Below are positions 9,566 to 23,544 of a DNA stretch of 64,000 nucleotides, one piece after another. Both the position numbers and the translations under genes were made by a program. The DNA is from Coffea arabica (Eukaryota; Streptophyta; Magnoliopsida; Gentianales; Rubiaceae): the NCBI RefSeq assembly GCF_036785885.1, contig NC_092320.1, positions 24,305,557 to 24,369,556 of the forward strand, written 5' to 3'. How positions within the stretch are numbered: position 1 is the first letter of the stretch; every line of letters begins with the position of its first letter. Under the pieces are notes generated by a model. That model was not told where the DNA came from and ran no database searches. It saw only the letters and a list, made by a program, of their open reading frames with translations.

Positions 9566-10340
9566 ACTTTCTCCCCTCTGAACAAGAATTCGTCTTGACC
9601 AAGGCTGGAACTTGGAATCTGCCTGAGAATGAAAGATATATCCTCCTAAGATGCTTCCTCTTCACTCAGCTGGTACCATTTGACCAAGTACTGGATCGCA
9701 GGTTGAGAATTTCTTAATATCATTCATCCTTTCAACACAGCAGCAGGTTCCAGCCAGCAGTGATTATTGCTGTCCAGTTCAGGGAGAGTGAGAGTCAGTT
9801 GCTGAGCGGGTCCTATCTTCTTTTTCAGAAGAGAAACATGAAAAACAAGGTGCAGTCTAGCACCTGCTAGCAGTTTTAGTTTATAAGCCACAGTACTGAT
9901 CTTTTCTGTAACTTGAAATGGTTACAATGAATTGTTGTCTATATGCTGTAATTTGAAATACAACCAATCACCCATTTCAATTGTCTTTCTGTTCTATGCT
10001 TACCAGCAAAAACCTTCATTCTATTCTAAGCTTTGTCTAGATGTTCCTCGATTGTTTACAGCATCAGCACTCTTATCATGTAGCCCAGCATTTGCAGCAG
10101 GGATTAGAATATTATAACAAGGTCCCATTGGAAGTGGCGGTGTCTCATAGCCATAAAGTGCTTCAAACACAGAGTTTCCAGCTAGAGTGATCAGATATAT
10201 TATACCATCACTCTGCCATACCAAGCCATTTACTTCATTGTGATGGTAGTTCACTAGTCATGCATCTAAGAAAAGGCTCCAAGCATTGATTGAATCTTTC
10301 ACTTTGCCCATCTGTTAGGGAATGAAAACCAAACTGCAGT
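9566..10340 (-). pseudogene. decayed chromovirus pol 3' end (integrase to chromodomain)
   Basis: Minus-strand sequence from about 10340 down shows a degraded integrase segment, then NYHHNE, FEALYGYETPPLP (as in FEALYGIPSP of element A), and a frameshifted basic region. Near 9620-9690 comes a chromodomain-like end (WYQLSEEE). Many stops and shifts. It is truncated upstream at about 10340 and is unrelated to the kinase gene beyond. Confidence 0.7.
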
Positions 10341-10789
10341 GCGATTCTGTTCCGTGCAACCTCATAATTAGCCAAAACAAACATAGATATCAGGTTTTAT
10401 GAACAATTTCCCGGAAACACTGCAAAATTGCCTCAAAACTTTTGTACCTTTGGTTTTGAATCCTAGAACTAAGAACAAAAGATGACAAAAAATTGTCCTA
10501 AACCTGTACGAGTCTCCTTTCAGAAGCTCAAAAATTGCCGAAAAACACACATCAGACTTCAATCAACCTAGAAGCAGGCATGGAATGTAAAAAACTATGA
10601 CAGCAGACAAAATAGGATCAGTATGTTTAATAACACGGAAGAACATGATTTGGGAGTATGATCCTTCGTGCTGCATTGTAAACGCAAATTCAAAGAATAA
10701 ATAATGGTAGCTACAACACAAGAAGCTGTAAAATACAGGGTAAAACATGTAAATTTTTGTAATTTGCACCATGCAGAACTCTTTAAAAG
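10341..10789. other. 3' flank / likely 3' UTR of the kinase-PP2C gene
   Basis: No coding sequence. It lies directly downstream of the stop codon at 10790 on the minus strand, so part of it should be the 3' UTR. The polyadenylation site cannot be placed from the sequence. Confidence 0.5.
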
Positions 10790-13700
10790 CTAGTAAACTC
10801 TCTCTGCTGTGGAGACTGGGCGGAGGAAAATAATGATGACTGTTATGTTATCTTTGCTGCCTCGTTCAGCAGCTTCAGTAGCCAATCTTTTTGAGCACAT
10901 TCCAGGTTCTTTAACAGTATCCTTGATTATGCTTACTACATCTGCTTCGTTCATAACATCCCAAAGCCCATCACTGGCCATTACCTGACAATCAGACAAG
11001 TCACTTGCAGCCAAACAAAAAATAATAATAAAAAAAAAAAAAGAGGTAGAGATAGAGAAAGAAGAAGTCTTAACAAAACACGCAATGATTGACATGTGAT
11101 TACCGTGAATAAATCATACTCCATGATTCACTTGTATGGACTAGTGACATACAACTTATACATGCCAAATACATGAATTAATAATTTCAGGCACAAACTC
11201 AAATGACACTATAGAATTAAGCTAGCATCAAGACACGTATTATTTAAACAGCATATATCAGGATTATGAACTTTAAATCCTCTTCATCCATCCAGAATTC
11301 TATTCAATCCTCAATTCTATTTCACCAAGCCTTCAGAAGAGTAATTGCTGCTCTCTGGGGATTAAAGATGAAAGAGAGGTTATTCTGTGCAATATCCAGT
11401 GGGAATTGCCAAAAGCTGTATTGCTGGCAAGATAATCGGGCATTGCTTATATACTGACTAGTTTGAAAATCAGAGATTGCCAGCCCATTTTGGAGAAAGT
11501 ACTTGCCAGGACTAAAAGCTGGGCCCATAAGAGACTAGGAGGGCCGCAACTCATCAAATTAGTGCTGCCCACAACCACACTCGAGAGGATTAGAAGCTAG
11601 TTTATGACCTGGGCCAGAGGAATCATCCTCTGCAGACTAAAGTATGACACCATCAGAATGGGGTTCCAGGCCTTCACCAGAATCTGCACCAGGAATAGAA
11701 GTCTCTGAACCATGTGAGGATTTTGTTTTTCTGGAGGAGGAATATCTTTAGATTCTATAATCCATTAGCAAGAAAAAAAGTTTCCAGTTTAAAGTTTAGG
11801 TTGGAAATGTTCTCACCTCTAATTTCATAGTTGGCACTTGTGAGGCTCAATTCTACAATATTTTCTAAGAAGATGGCTGGATACTTCACTGGCAAAAACA
11901 CAAGCAATGCTTTCTTCTATTATTCAAGAAATTAATTGGTAGTGTCCTGAAGGGAGGAGGGTAACTCATGAAGTCAGATAATTGATTAAAATTACTATTG
12001 GTCTCATTTACTCTTAAACTTCAATTTCAGGATTCTTTGAAATGGTCTTTAGCTAAACCTGGCATAATTTCTACACTTGTTTCTTAGTTTATATTCAGAT
12101 AATTGGTAAAAATTACCGGCCACCTTTACTCCCAATCCACAAATTCAGGATTCTTTGCAATGGTCTTTAGCTATATCTGGCATGATTTTTTACAATTGTT
12201 CCTTGGTTTGTCTCCAAGTTGTGGCTGGCTTATAAAAGTTTACCTGGACTGGACAAGCTGGAACAATGGGGTATCAACTTGCTAGTACAGTTTCTCATTT
12301 TAATCAGGCTGAGAAACCCATTAATCCTCTCTATTTAACAGTAATAACACAGCTACCTGCAAGAAACTTATCACTATCCTATGATCAGAACAGCTCAGTA
12401 ATGGCATACTGAGTTTGGTTGGCTCCTTCAGCTTTTTCCTCAGAACTCCTGTCTGTGTAAGGTTCTCAAACTTGCTACAGCTGCCACTAAATACCGTGAA
12501 TAAATTGTCACAATCAGGAGATAACTACTTTAGCTGCTCCTCTAATGGCTAATAGAACAAGAACTGATATTCAGTGTCTTGTAGCTAGCTGAAAATCTAT
12601 TAAACCAAGATAAATTGGGATTTCTCCATGCAAGTGGAGATTGTTGAGCATAGGATTTCGTTTGAATTTATCAAATGAAAAAAATCTTCCATAGGCAGGC
12701 TACACAGCCTCCATTTTACCTATTATTGCAGATACTCTATATAATTTAAGAGGTCTCCTCCTCTTCGAAAATTCTTGGCTAATCAACAGTAGTAGTTTGT
12801 ATTTTTATTTTTTTAAAGTGAAAACACCAAGGTGTCAATTTCTAACAGCAGTTTTACTCCGACGTCAATCTAATTTTGTCTAATAAAAAATACTTTGTTA
12901 TTCTGGATTAAGTGCTAACACTTGGGTAAAACTAAATGGACTTCAATACTAAGTAAAAGCAAATCTATGCCACTTCAAGGTACAAAGACACCTGAATTGA
13001 GATGATTGCTATAAAGCTTTCCTTCCTTTCCTTTTCTCCTTTTTGGTAAAAAGGAGCAGAAGGGAGATTTCCACCACAGAACATGCAGAACCGTTTACCA
13101 TGAAGTTCTTGAAGTTATTTACAGCTGCAATATAGCAGTACTATAACTATGCTAACTGCATCTCCATTAGAAACAATTCCAAACAACAAAACAGAGAAAG
13201 ATTCAAATAGTCACAGTTTGCAAAATTTGGCCTTGAATTTTGAAGAAATAACAGTAATGACTCATCAAGAAATGCCAAAATTAGAAATTAGGAAGCATTA
13301 ATATCGTTAATCCTCTGCTGAATCCAAATTCTAAAGGTCATCAAGTTACCAAAACTCAATTTCTTACAATGTATTCATCTGCTGCAGAGAGTATGGTTTC
13401 AGTTATCTCAGGTTCAGCTGTTACAGCAGGCTTCAGATCATCATCTCCAATAGACCGTGTAACCTGTTGAGGGAAAACGTTTGATCAGTCAGTTGAAAAA
13501 CCACATAATTCTTTCAATATGCAAAAGTTAATCACAAAATTGCCTTTCTTGATATTTGTAAACATCAACTGCTTTTCTTCTTTAGACGTCTGAAAATGGA
13601 GTTGTTTTGCAAGATAGAAATTGCATGAAAATTGTTCGATTTGTTCAATGGTGAAGCATTTTTGGGATGCATTGAAAGGAGATGTTTACCTTATCCTCAC

Positions 13701-16700
13701 CACATAAGGGTATGTATATTGTTATGCTTTTCAAATGGTGAAAACATAAGAGAACCCATAAGGATAAAGAACTGCATCAACATCACCATATAGTCACTTA
13801 ATTCATCAAAAACTCAAATGATAACTACCTCTAATAAGAATTTTCCTTTCAACAAAAAGTCCTATAAAATTCAAGTTAATTCAAATTTATGATTCTTGTT
13901 CCAACTGGAAAACAAACTAAAATTGTGATATTTATATGGATTGAAGGAAATCGAAAAGGAACAAGACTAAGTTCACTGATACGACCATTTACAAAATGTC
14001 CTTAGGATTTTGGAAACTTTCTTGAGATTCCTGATGCAATTATTGCCTCAGATCTGTGATGCCTAAAGGTTTCTAAGACAATTTCCAAGACTCCTCCTTG
14101 TCTTATTCTAGCACCATTTTTTGCTGCAGCTCTTTGCCTCTTTTTGCTTGCAGCCCCTGATTGTTTCTTAATTGGTATTTTGTGCCCTACCAAATTTCCT
14201 ACCTACATAGTCAACTTTGGGTGCTACAGCAATATCATTATTTTCTCCTTTTTGTTGTGAAAGTGTCACTTGTATATTGCAATATGGATGGGAAAAAAAA
14301 TAGGAAAAAGTACATTGGAGAGACCAACACTCACTATTATTAATAAGCCAAAAAGATACAAAAAAACAGTGTTAAAAAGCAAAAGATTGGAGAAACCTGG
14401 AGAGCAGCTTGACCAACCCTCCATGTATCAATTTGCCATTTGACTTGGCCACCAGCACTAATGACACGTTCTCTCTCTTCAGAGCAACTTGCAACATGAT
14501 CCTACTATATTAACGTCACTTAATTGGTAAACCTGAAACTTTGTGCAACAAGACACCACCAAGACAAGGATACAAGGTCTCTCACTTATTAGAAAGTCAA
14601 GTCCCAACTCACCCTGCTTAAAGAATATGGATGACCAGAGCGGCACAACATGGTTCTGCAGTCACCAGCATTAGCAACAAAAAGCCTGTTTTTTACAATA
14701 AGAGCAGTGACTGCAGTACAACCAGGATGCCAGTCTTTCTTAATAACTCCCTTGGATTTGCGACGAGAATCTAGTTCTTCCCTGAATGCAGAGTCTGTCT
14801 TGACGAATGCTTCGTAAAGGGCATCAGATGGGCTTATCAACAAAACAGAAAATAAGACAGATTTTTTCTGGTAACAATCAGGATATACATAAAATATACA
14901 GTCAAATAGGGCAAGAAAAACCTGCTCATGGAAGCTAAAGTTTGCAGAAATCCAGGTAGTGCTCCAGCTGAAAACTCTGCAGCTGCTGCACCTGCATGTG
15001 CTTCAGTTGATTAGCTAGTATTCTTGAGCTTATAGTCCCTCAAAATATTACAAGAACTTTTAAATATTATTGCCACAAACACCTTAACACTTGCGAGAAC
15101 AATCTCCAATATCAACTCATGATGGGTAAACGGATATGGGATCAAAGCAAAACTACCTTCCACTTTTCTGACTAAGAGATAGGCTAACTAGTCTGTGAAT
15201 GCACAAAAACTGTATGTAGAAATTGCACTTCTGTTGCATCTAGTTGTTGGAATTTATTTACAGGTGGAGAGCTACCAACCCTCTGAATACATCTTTCCCC
15301 ATCTACTCTTTACCATGAAAGGTAAGTCTTCTAGAGAAAAACAAAAAAGGCTCCAAGTAGATACAAGAAATTTAAAGTTTGTCTTTGAGGATGCATAGTT
15401 AAATACGTTTTCTACATAAGCAACACAAGATTGGTTTCTAGAAAGTAATTTTATGGAGCACATCTTTCAAACCTCTTCGCATTCCTCCTAATGAATAAAA
15501 GGACAAATTAGCTAACAGATTTTATTCAATGATGTCCACTAAGTATCTGACTTAAGAACTGTGATAACTAACAGATCACTTCTTCAGCATAATGGCCTTT
15601 TAACTAGCAGAAAAGAAACGATTGCAAACTAGCTAGGAACAACAGATGAAGGGAAGAGAGCAATTCAGAGTTTTCAGGTTCATTCTAGAGCTTGATAGCC
15701 ATTAATTAAGAGCATGAAAGAAAATATTGCAAAATAGATACGAAAAACAGATAAAGACAGGAGAGCAACAGAAAGTTCTTAGGCATATAAAATGACGGAA
15801 ATAGCTGTCCTCTACTTTTTTTTCTTTTTTGTTTTATTTACTCTAATCTTTCTTCCCCAACAAGAAAGTTAATCTTCAGTCCCATAACATGAATAAACTT
15901 TGGCAAACACTCAAACCAGATACTACTAACCATTCAAACAAAGAGAAGAATGAAAGTAAGCATGGTACTGAAGCAACTTAATCCATCTTCCAGTTCCCAT
16001 CCAAAAACAGAAATCAGTAAAGCCTATGGTTTCTAGAAGGGTATCAAAGGCATGTCATCAGAATTAGAAAGTAGGTACATACCACGATGGCCGTCAAAAA
16101 TTCCAAAGGCATGAATATCCTTTTCATCACACAAATGAGGCATAAGAAAGTGCCTATCCTCCATAGTTTCCCTTCTTCCACACGTTGCAAAGGAACCCCA
16201 AGATACTACTGGAGAATAAGCAAAAGAATCAGCAGATGAATCAACCGAGACTCTGAAAAAGGACTCTGGCATAATAGATGCTTCTTTTGAAGAATATTTT
16301 CCTTGCGTGAACCAGTTTATGCTCTCATGAAAACTTCTAGAATTTGTAACATTTGAATGCTCTGGGGTTACAGAAGGTTGAATTACGGCCATTTCCTCTG
16401 TATTATTGCTGTTTTCAAGAATTGCATCCAGTTCCACAACTATATCATCAAAAGAAGGCCTACTTTCAGGATCTGCATCCCAGCATCTCTCAATTAAAGA
16501 CAACACACTTGCTGATGCACCCAATTTACTACTAGCAAGTACAGGTCGCAATCCTTCAGATACAACAGCTGCTGTAAGTTGTTGCTCAGTATAGTTCATT
16601 TCTAGCACAGTGTGGGCCTATAAAGCAAAGTTGCCAAAGATCACTTAGTTAACAGAACAAGTAGACTTATAAAGTTTGCAATATAGAGCTACTTAATTTT

Positions 16701-19700
16701 GCATAGAACAGAAAAGCACTTGAAAGACAAATAAATAAATTCCTTGCTCTTTCCTTCTTTTCTTTGAAGGAGAGAAGGGTTAAAAGTATCACCACGACAT
16801 TGAAAAGAACTCTTTAAGCAGAAGTTTGACAGACAACAGGACATTGGAGGACCATATGGTTAAGAGACATGCTGCTTAAATTGCAAATAAACTGCTAAAC
16901 TACATAAGGCTTTGATAGGTACACTTAAAGCCATAAAGTCCAAGGACAGGGGGAGGGGTGGGACAAATCCTCTCTCAACATCGCACCCACCCTGTGATAC
17001 ATCTCGAAACGAAATCTCATCAGCTGATTCAAAAACTAAGAACATTGAATATCATTATCTGAGATACAGGCTTCATTCTTTAACCTTCTAAACAGCATAG
17101 TTTCACCAAAACCATAGCTTGCAACCCTTTAAAACCAGCCAGTTCTTTAGCCTTAAACACGCCTGACTTATCATGAAGATGGCCAGGAAGAGAACCTTAG
17201 CGAAAATCAAAATCCAGTTTCACACAAAACAACACATTCTAAACTCGTTCATCTTCTTCAACCGTTATATACTCTAAAAAATTTACAGCAAGGTGAAAAG
17301 CATAATGAGAAAGTCAATTGCTAGGAGTTCTCATAAAAGTATTCCACTTATCAGCCATTTTAGTACAAATACCATTCACGTAGATAAAATAAAAAAAAAA
17401 CTTTCACATAATTATCATTATGCTAATGGATTATAAAACTAATCGATCAGCTTGTGTTCGAGACATATCAATTCCCATTAGGTAACAAAACTCCCACTTC
17501 AATGAATCTCAAGTCTCAGTTTCTGGGTTAAAAGAAGAAAAGAATAAGCAATACAGCTTGTAGACGAAACGAACGTGAGCCACAAGAAATAAATACTTAT
17601 TGCTATCATCGTAATGGTAAGAAGTATCAAATAGGAAACACTGAGAAAGTTAACCTGGGCTTCTGCACGAAGATCAGTATATGGGACAACCCCACTAAGA
17701 AGCTCGCTGCAGTAGACAAAATTCCAAGAAATCAAACACATGGAATAATCAGAAAAAATGATGACAAAAAATTGTTGTTGATAAAAGAAGAGTGAAAGTA
17801 TAAATTTCAGGATCAGGCACCAACACAAAATAGAACACAGCTAATAGGAAGTACAGATGATAATAAATGCACATATCATTAGTTAAGTCTTTTTCTAATA
17901 CCAAACTAGCAGTCGCACTTGTGTGAGCAAGATGATAATAACTAAAAAATTAACTTCAGCCAAGTTTTGTTAAGTACATACAACAAAAGAAATTGAAGAT
18001 GCATTTTGCTTAGACGACACTGAACATTTTTCAGAAGCTAACATGCTCTTCATGGATTGTTCAGCAATTCTTGTTAAACAGAATAAGTGACAATCTAGGT
18101 CGAGGAATTTATTGAACATCACCTTAACATTTCAGCGAAATTAAAAAAAAGTTAGTTATTATTTATCTAAAATAAGAATGAAACACAGGAACTAAGAGTT
18201 TCAGGTTTCATGCTTTCTTGACTATGACCTATTTAAAATATCATAGATGGTTTGTAGGTGTCTCTTACCATCAGAAAGCATCATTTGGTACTGTTTACTC
18301 TCAATTTGTACAAAGAACCAGCCAAACCAGGATATATTTGTCAAAAATAAAACACTGCTCAGGTATTCAAAAAATCCCATAAGGTTGTAAACATCAAAAT
18401 TCTCTCACTCAATGAACCCATATTTTGTTCCGTTCCATTCTATCAATGTCCCTACCAAGATAACAGGTTTTAGAAATAGGCAAAACAAAACAGAATGAAG
18501 GCATTCCAACAATAAACACGGCCTTGTTAACCTTGATTCGTCCATTCAATGACCCCATTTTTTTGTTTCCTATTGTTGTACTCACCCCAAGGTACAAGTT
18601 ACTATTGAATAGTAAAAGTTCACACCAAAAGAAGTAAATAAATAAATGCAGGCACAGTTTATTATAGCCACTAAATGCACAGACATTGGGTTAAAGCATT
18701 AGCATTCTGCACATCCTCCAAAAGAATCTTACTACCCTTTTTCCATTTCACTTAACTGCATAAGATCAGTTTCATATGACGTTTAATTCCTTATTCCAAA
18801 TAGCACTATATCCCCCCCGAACAAGAACCTGAGCAGAGCAGATTGTTAATTCACAACCTACAGGGGCTCTGCACCTTGGCCTGTCTTTGGATTTTCACTG
18901 AAGTAACGGAGATGTAATGTCTAAAAAGAACAGGTTTATCGCTAGATTCAGTAAATGCACACCACATTGGATAACATGCTAGAGGCAATTCTTGTCTTTC
19001 CTGTGATTGTGTAACTTCCATGAAAGTTCAAGACAAGAACTGCTGTAGATTTTCCAGTTCTCAATCTTTAGAAGCTTCTGCACATTTACCTGTTTCTGGC
19101 TGTTTACCAAACTAATGGAGAGGAAATGTCTAGGAGAAGTCGATTTATGCCTAGGAATTATAATTGATCTTTTAAATAGACAGCAGATTGGATGGTCTGG
19201 TAGAGGTATTTCTCATTTTTCCTGTAATGATACAACTTCCATGATAGTTCAACACAACTGCCTTAAATTGAAAATGAAATTTGGATATATATAGTTGCCG
19301 TGTCAAATGATGAGGAGATACCAAAATATATGCAATGTAATGCTGAAATGCATTTGTAGCTACCAAAAGACCTAGAGAAAAACTATGCCATGAAAACACC
19401 GTGACATCAAAAAAACATTCAATCTCCGGAACCAAAAGGATAACTTGTCAGGAATGTTTAGTTTGCAAAATTAATTCTAGTACACATGCATTTTAGTTAA
19501 ATTTGTTAACAGGTTCATCCATAATACATGAAGATTAGCTTTTATCAGTACTTACTTCAACGATACACCAAAACTGTAGACATCAGATTTTTCTGTCTGT
19601 AAATCTTTCGTCAGTATTTCAGGTGCCATGTATATGAGGGTGCCAACCATATTCCTTTTGTGGAAACCTCCGGTTGGTTTACCTGATGGTTTCCAATTAC

Positions 19701-22445
19701 CAATTGAAACTTGCTTAAGATCTCTCAAGTATTCTGCCAAACCAAAGTCTGCCAAATGTGGACGGAGGTTCCTGTCAAGCTGCATGACCCAAATGTCTGT
19801 TATCCAAATATATTAATACAACACTGCAAACCTTAACAGCCAATAAAACAAAGTAATTTTCTTGTACAAAGTAATTTGCAACTTCCAGTTGGACCAATCA
19901 AGTATAACTATGTTTTTGAGGGAATAACCAAAAATACATATTCCAGACACATAGCACTTGTGCAGGAAAATTAGAAAGTTGGCAAAAACCTTACAAGAAT
20001 ATTTGATGGTTTCACATCTCTATGTACAATCCCAAGACTATGTAGATACTTCAGAGATTTTGCTGTAAACAGAAACAAGAAGCACTGTAATAAACCACCA
20101 TGCTTATCATGGATGCAGTTCTCAAATTCTGTTGATTCAATAGGAACTTTATGACAGGATTTGCATAAAAACTGGGAATTTGAGCTTTCCAAATTGTTCT
20201 AATATCTTGCTATGTTGAACAAGTACTTTAAAGTTCGTCCATCTTTAAGATGTTAGCATATCAACAGAAAAGCATCATCTCAAGTCCTGTATTTATAAAA
20301 TATTCTTCTAACACATCATTTCCTACATTGATAAGATGTCATATGATCTTAAGAAAAAATATCTATTTCCTCAAAGTAGTTCTTGTTTCTTTTCCAGCCT
20401 TCAAAATTAGATACCTATAGAAAGAACGCAGCATCTACACAAGAAGAAGAAAGGAAAGAAGCTATCATGCTTCTAGACAAAGCAAGAGATGCATAATGGA
20501 GCTTACAGCTGTTTTACAGATCAAAGGGAAAAAATGTTTGACCTGTAAATGAACAAATCCTAGGACAAAAATTCATGCAGATACTCGAACTATTGTAAAG
20601 GGTCAGGAATGCAGGTAATTCAAACCAAATCTAAAACACGAAGGATGCACATGAATGCTTGATATTATAAAACTTAAGTCCTTCAATACAGCACAAAGTT
20701 CTATCTAAAAAGTCATATATGGGTGCCTGTAGGTCAAATAAGGCAACATACAACAGCTACAACAAAGTTTGGCACATTAAATGCTATACAGTATCTGTGC
20801 CAGACAACTGACTCCAAATATACTTTTAATCAATTAATGGTCTCTGTGAAGTAGTGTGAACTGTCACATAACTCACAAACTTTCTGCAGAAGTGGAATGA
20901 TTAATTTGCAGACTTCAATACTGTATTTCTGGCACTCTCTGTTACAATTTAGAGTTTATGGTCAATCAAACAGATCAATGGAGTGTTAGTCAGCTAAGCA
21001 GAGTACAAATAACCAACTTGAGATCCCAAGCTATCTTGAAATGGTGCTCCAGCTCGGTTTGCTTATGTTTTGATGAAATATTCAGCTCTGTCTGGCATAG
21101 CTCATTTTTCACAGCATCAAAAGCGTAATTTTTGTTTCTATAAAAATCTTTAGATTCAAAAAGTGATCAGTTCACCAACATCAATTAGTAACAAGCAAAA
21201 ACCAAATGTATGACTGAACAACTGGCCTCCAAATTTTGCTTTTTTCCCTCATATGAGCCAGTTTCATATTGTTCTACTACTTTAACTTATTATCATATTT
21301 GATGGCCAAATGCTGTTGACCAAAATTCAAGGGCACAAATGTGCTGAGCATGGTAGAAAACAGACTTCAAAAGATCCAAATGTCAAATGAACTTCAAATA
21401 AGGAGGAGGATCGGTCATTCTGTCCATCGCAAAGTTGGATTCTTAGCACACCACACAAATCTTTTTACTCAGTATCATTCTATGAGTCCTCCGCATGAAA
21501 ATTTTTAACAGTAAAATGCAGAAGTGAATAAGCAAGTACAAGAATTTCTTCAATCTTGACTCAGTTAAATTCTCTACCCGAAGGCCTATGCTAATGCTCG
21601 TCAGTTCTTAATTCCCAAGTACCCTAAATGGATAATCAAAGCTCACATTTTACCGTAAAAAGTTCATCACACTTATCATCATTCCAACTCAATCCCAAAC
21701 TTCCTGTCTATGCACGTGAGATCGAACAAACAAAAACATAGACCAACAAAATGCTACCAAAATTCACACGAACAGAATATACCTAAATCCAACGCAATGT
21801 GAATCACTTGATCGAAGTTTGGTACCCATTCATCCACATGTAATTTCTCCGCAAGATTTCCACACTCATAAAACTCGAAGAAGAACATATAATTTGGCGG
21901 CCGAGCATGCGCTGCTACTAGCTTAGCTATCCCCGGATGATCCAACTTGCTTTATTAGTCAAAACATCAAAAGCCCCCCAGCAACAAAAGGAACAGAAAA
22001 GTAAAAATGAAAAGAATCAGCAACAAAGTTCAATCTTCACAAAAACAAATAAAAATTGCACAATCATATCTAATGGGTAAAAGGGTTAGTAAAGAGAAAT
22101 TTGACCAGAGTAATTGCAATTGCTTATGGAACTTATCAATGTCTTCAGAGGTGGACAAAATGGGCTTTTTCACTGCCAATTTTTTACCATCAAGAATAGC
22201 ATCATACACCACACTCTCCGCCCCTGCAAATCAAATTCAACACAAAGCAAGCAACCGCATCAATCTCGTCAAGTTCATATTTTCACAGAAAAAAAAAACA
22301 ATTGGGAAATTGGTGGATTCAATCTACTACCTCGAGCAATTGGGGATGAGAGGGAGTAAGAAGAAGGCGGGAGATGAAGAGGGATTGTTTGGCTATGACA
22401 ACAACCCCGAATGCATGTGTTTGGTTCCACAATTTCCAGTCCCAT
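10790..22445 (-). CDS. protein kinase and PP2C-like domain-containing protein
   Basis: A fusion of a Ser/Thr protein kinase and a PP2C phosphatase, a known plant family (Arabidopsis At2g40860 type). Coding exons on the minus strand: 22445-22331, 22223-22106, 21949-21783, 20062-19995, 19779-19556, 17706-17655, 16617-16083, 14991-14922, 14832-14613, 14501-14397, 13463-13368, 10984-10790. All introns are GT-AG; the chain is 1965 nt with no stop, giving 654 residues, close to the family length. Kinase (about 33-314): degenerate Gly loop (RGAESVVY), AVK Lys57, HRD 147-149, DFG 167-169. PP2C (about 390-648): ETMEDRHF, DGHRG 423-427, NAGD, DGLWD 595-599, DN 635-636, so metal-binding Asp residues are present. 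Substrates are not evident. The start is the first Met in the exon. The gene looks functional. Confidence 0.95.
10985..13367 (-). other. large last intron (2.4 kb) of the kinase-PP2C gene
   Basis: Donor ATT|GTAAG at 13368/13367 and acceptor TGTCAG before 10984. I see no gene in it. Short direct near-repeats, for example a segment around ATTCTTTGAAATGGTCTTTAGCTA at about 12032 and 12150, suggest old repeat debris. Confidence 0.6.
14992..16082 (-). other. kinase-PP2C intron 7 (1.1 kb)
   Basis: Splits the PP2C Gly427 codon just after DGHR. Nothing else is recognised. Confidence 0.6.
16618..19555 (-). other. kinase-PP2C introns 5 and 6
   Basis: Two long introns (17707-19555 and 16618-17654) around the 52-nt exon 6 (17655-17706). 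Paired similar segments near 18870 and 19080 (around TCACTGAAG/GGAGATGTAATG and GAGAGGAAATGTC) look like an old local duplication. No genes are seen. Confidence 0.5.
20063..21782 (-). other. kinase-PP2C intron 3 (1.7 kb)
   Basis: Donor TTAG|GTATATT after exon 3, acceptor TTTACAG before exon 4. No gene or clear repeat recognised. Confidence 0.6.
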
Positions 22446-23061
22446 TTCTGCCTTAGTCTCCTCCGCGTAGAATGTGTTGTTTTATTGTGTATTGAGTTGC
22501 TGTGAAGGAATATTTTACTCGCAAGCTAATTAGTTTGAGCAAAAAAGAAAAAGGTTGGAAGCAAGTTAGTTTAATGACAAAAAAAATTTGGATGGCAAGT
22601 TAGTTATGACAAAAGGAGGTTTCGTTTCTACGTCTAATTGGAAATGCAATTAAACAATTTTTTTGGGTCAAAATTTTGAACCAAACTGCTTTCCAGTCTT
22701 TTGATATTTCGGCCAACTGTATTTAGTCCAAAGTATGTAATTTGTGCAAATTAATGCTAATACTTTTTAGTCTCGACACGTAATTTTAAAGTATTTTTTT
22801 ACTTTAAATTTGTATGTTTTAAGTATTTTTGAAATATTTTTTCAAAAAGCCCTCAACCTAAGCTTCTACCACTCCCTCCTCCACACCACCTACTTCTTCC
22901 TCCACCAACTCCCACTTGTTGCTTTCTTCCCTCCTCGATTCCCGCTATCTTCCCTTTCGCCATTTTTATTTTTTCCCACCCTTTCCTCTCATTTCTCTCT
23001 GTTTCCCTCGCCATCCTGCCCCTTCCACCAATCTAGCAAAAGAAAATGGGAGGAGTAATTA
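22446..23061. promoter_or_regulatory. 5' flank / promoter region of the kinase-PP2C gene
   Basis: Upstream of the ATG (22445) on the minus strand. The segment 22845-23035 is strongly pyrimidine-rich on plus (CTTCCTCC-type runs). No confident TATA box is chosen. No coding gene is seen. Confidence 0.45.
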
Positions 23062-23333
23062 TCTACTACAACAAATCTCAATTTTAATGAATGATAAATG
23101 TTTTAAATGTTCAAAACAACAAACATTTCATAATATTTTTTAAATTAAATAGCGAGTTTAACACCATGTAAAATAATTTTGATCATTTAATTTCTGATAT
23201 GAATTTCACCAAAATAAAACATAAAATATACAACAACTCAAGGATACATCGAATTAAAGCGCTAAAACCAAACCAACCCAAAGAACTTACATAGGTATCA
23301 TTCACCCGTGCATTGCACGGAAGCAATGACTAG
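23062..23333 (+). mobile_element. 272-bp non-autonomous Helitron
   Basis: It starts TCTACTACAAC after an A (23061) and ends with a GC-rich hairpin (CCCGTGCATTGCACGG, about 23305-23320), a short spacer and CTAG before a T (23334). The 5' TC, 3' hairpin, CTAG terminus and insertion between A and T without duplication are the Helitron signature. No Rep/helicase, so it depends on another element. It lies about 0.6 kb upstream of the kinase-PP2C start codon. Confidence 0.8.
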
Positions 23334-23544
23334 TATTATATTGTATAGATTCATTGATACAGAATGTTAATCATTGTATAGTTTATGCAAGTATACAAAC
23401 GTTTCATCTGCAGCAGTTTGTTAATTAGTGTAATCATTTGGAAGGTCACTTATGTCCACGATATTTCATAATTAACTTGTTTGCTTGCGAGTTTAAGAAA
23501 AATTTTAGCACAAACATTAATTATGTGAAATCTGTAAAGTGGAC

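Noticed and set aside
22810..23143. Plus-strand frames in the pyrimidine-rich segment
   Set aside because: Composition is low complexity (Phe/Ser/Pro/Leu from CT runs); they lie in the kinase-PP2C upstream region and part of a Helitron.
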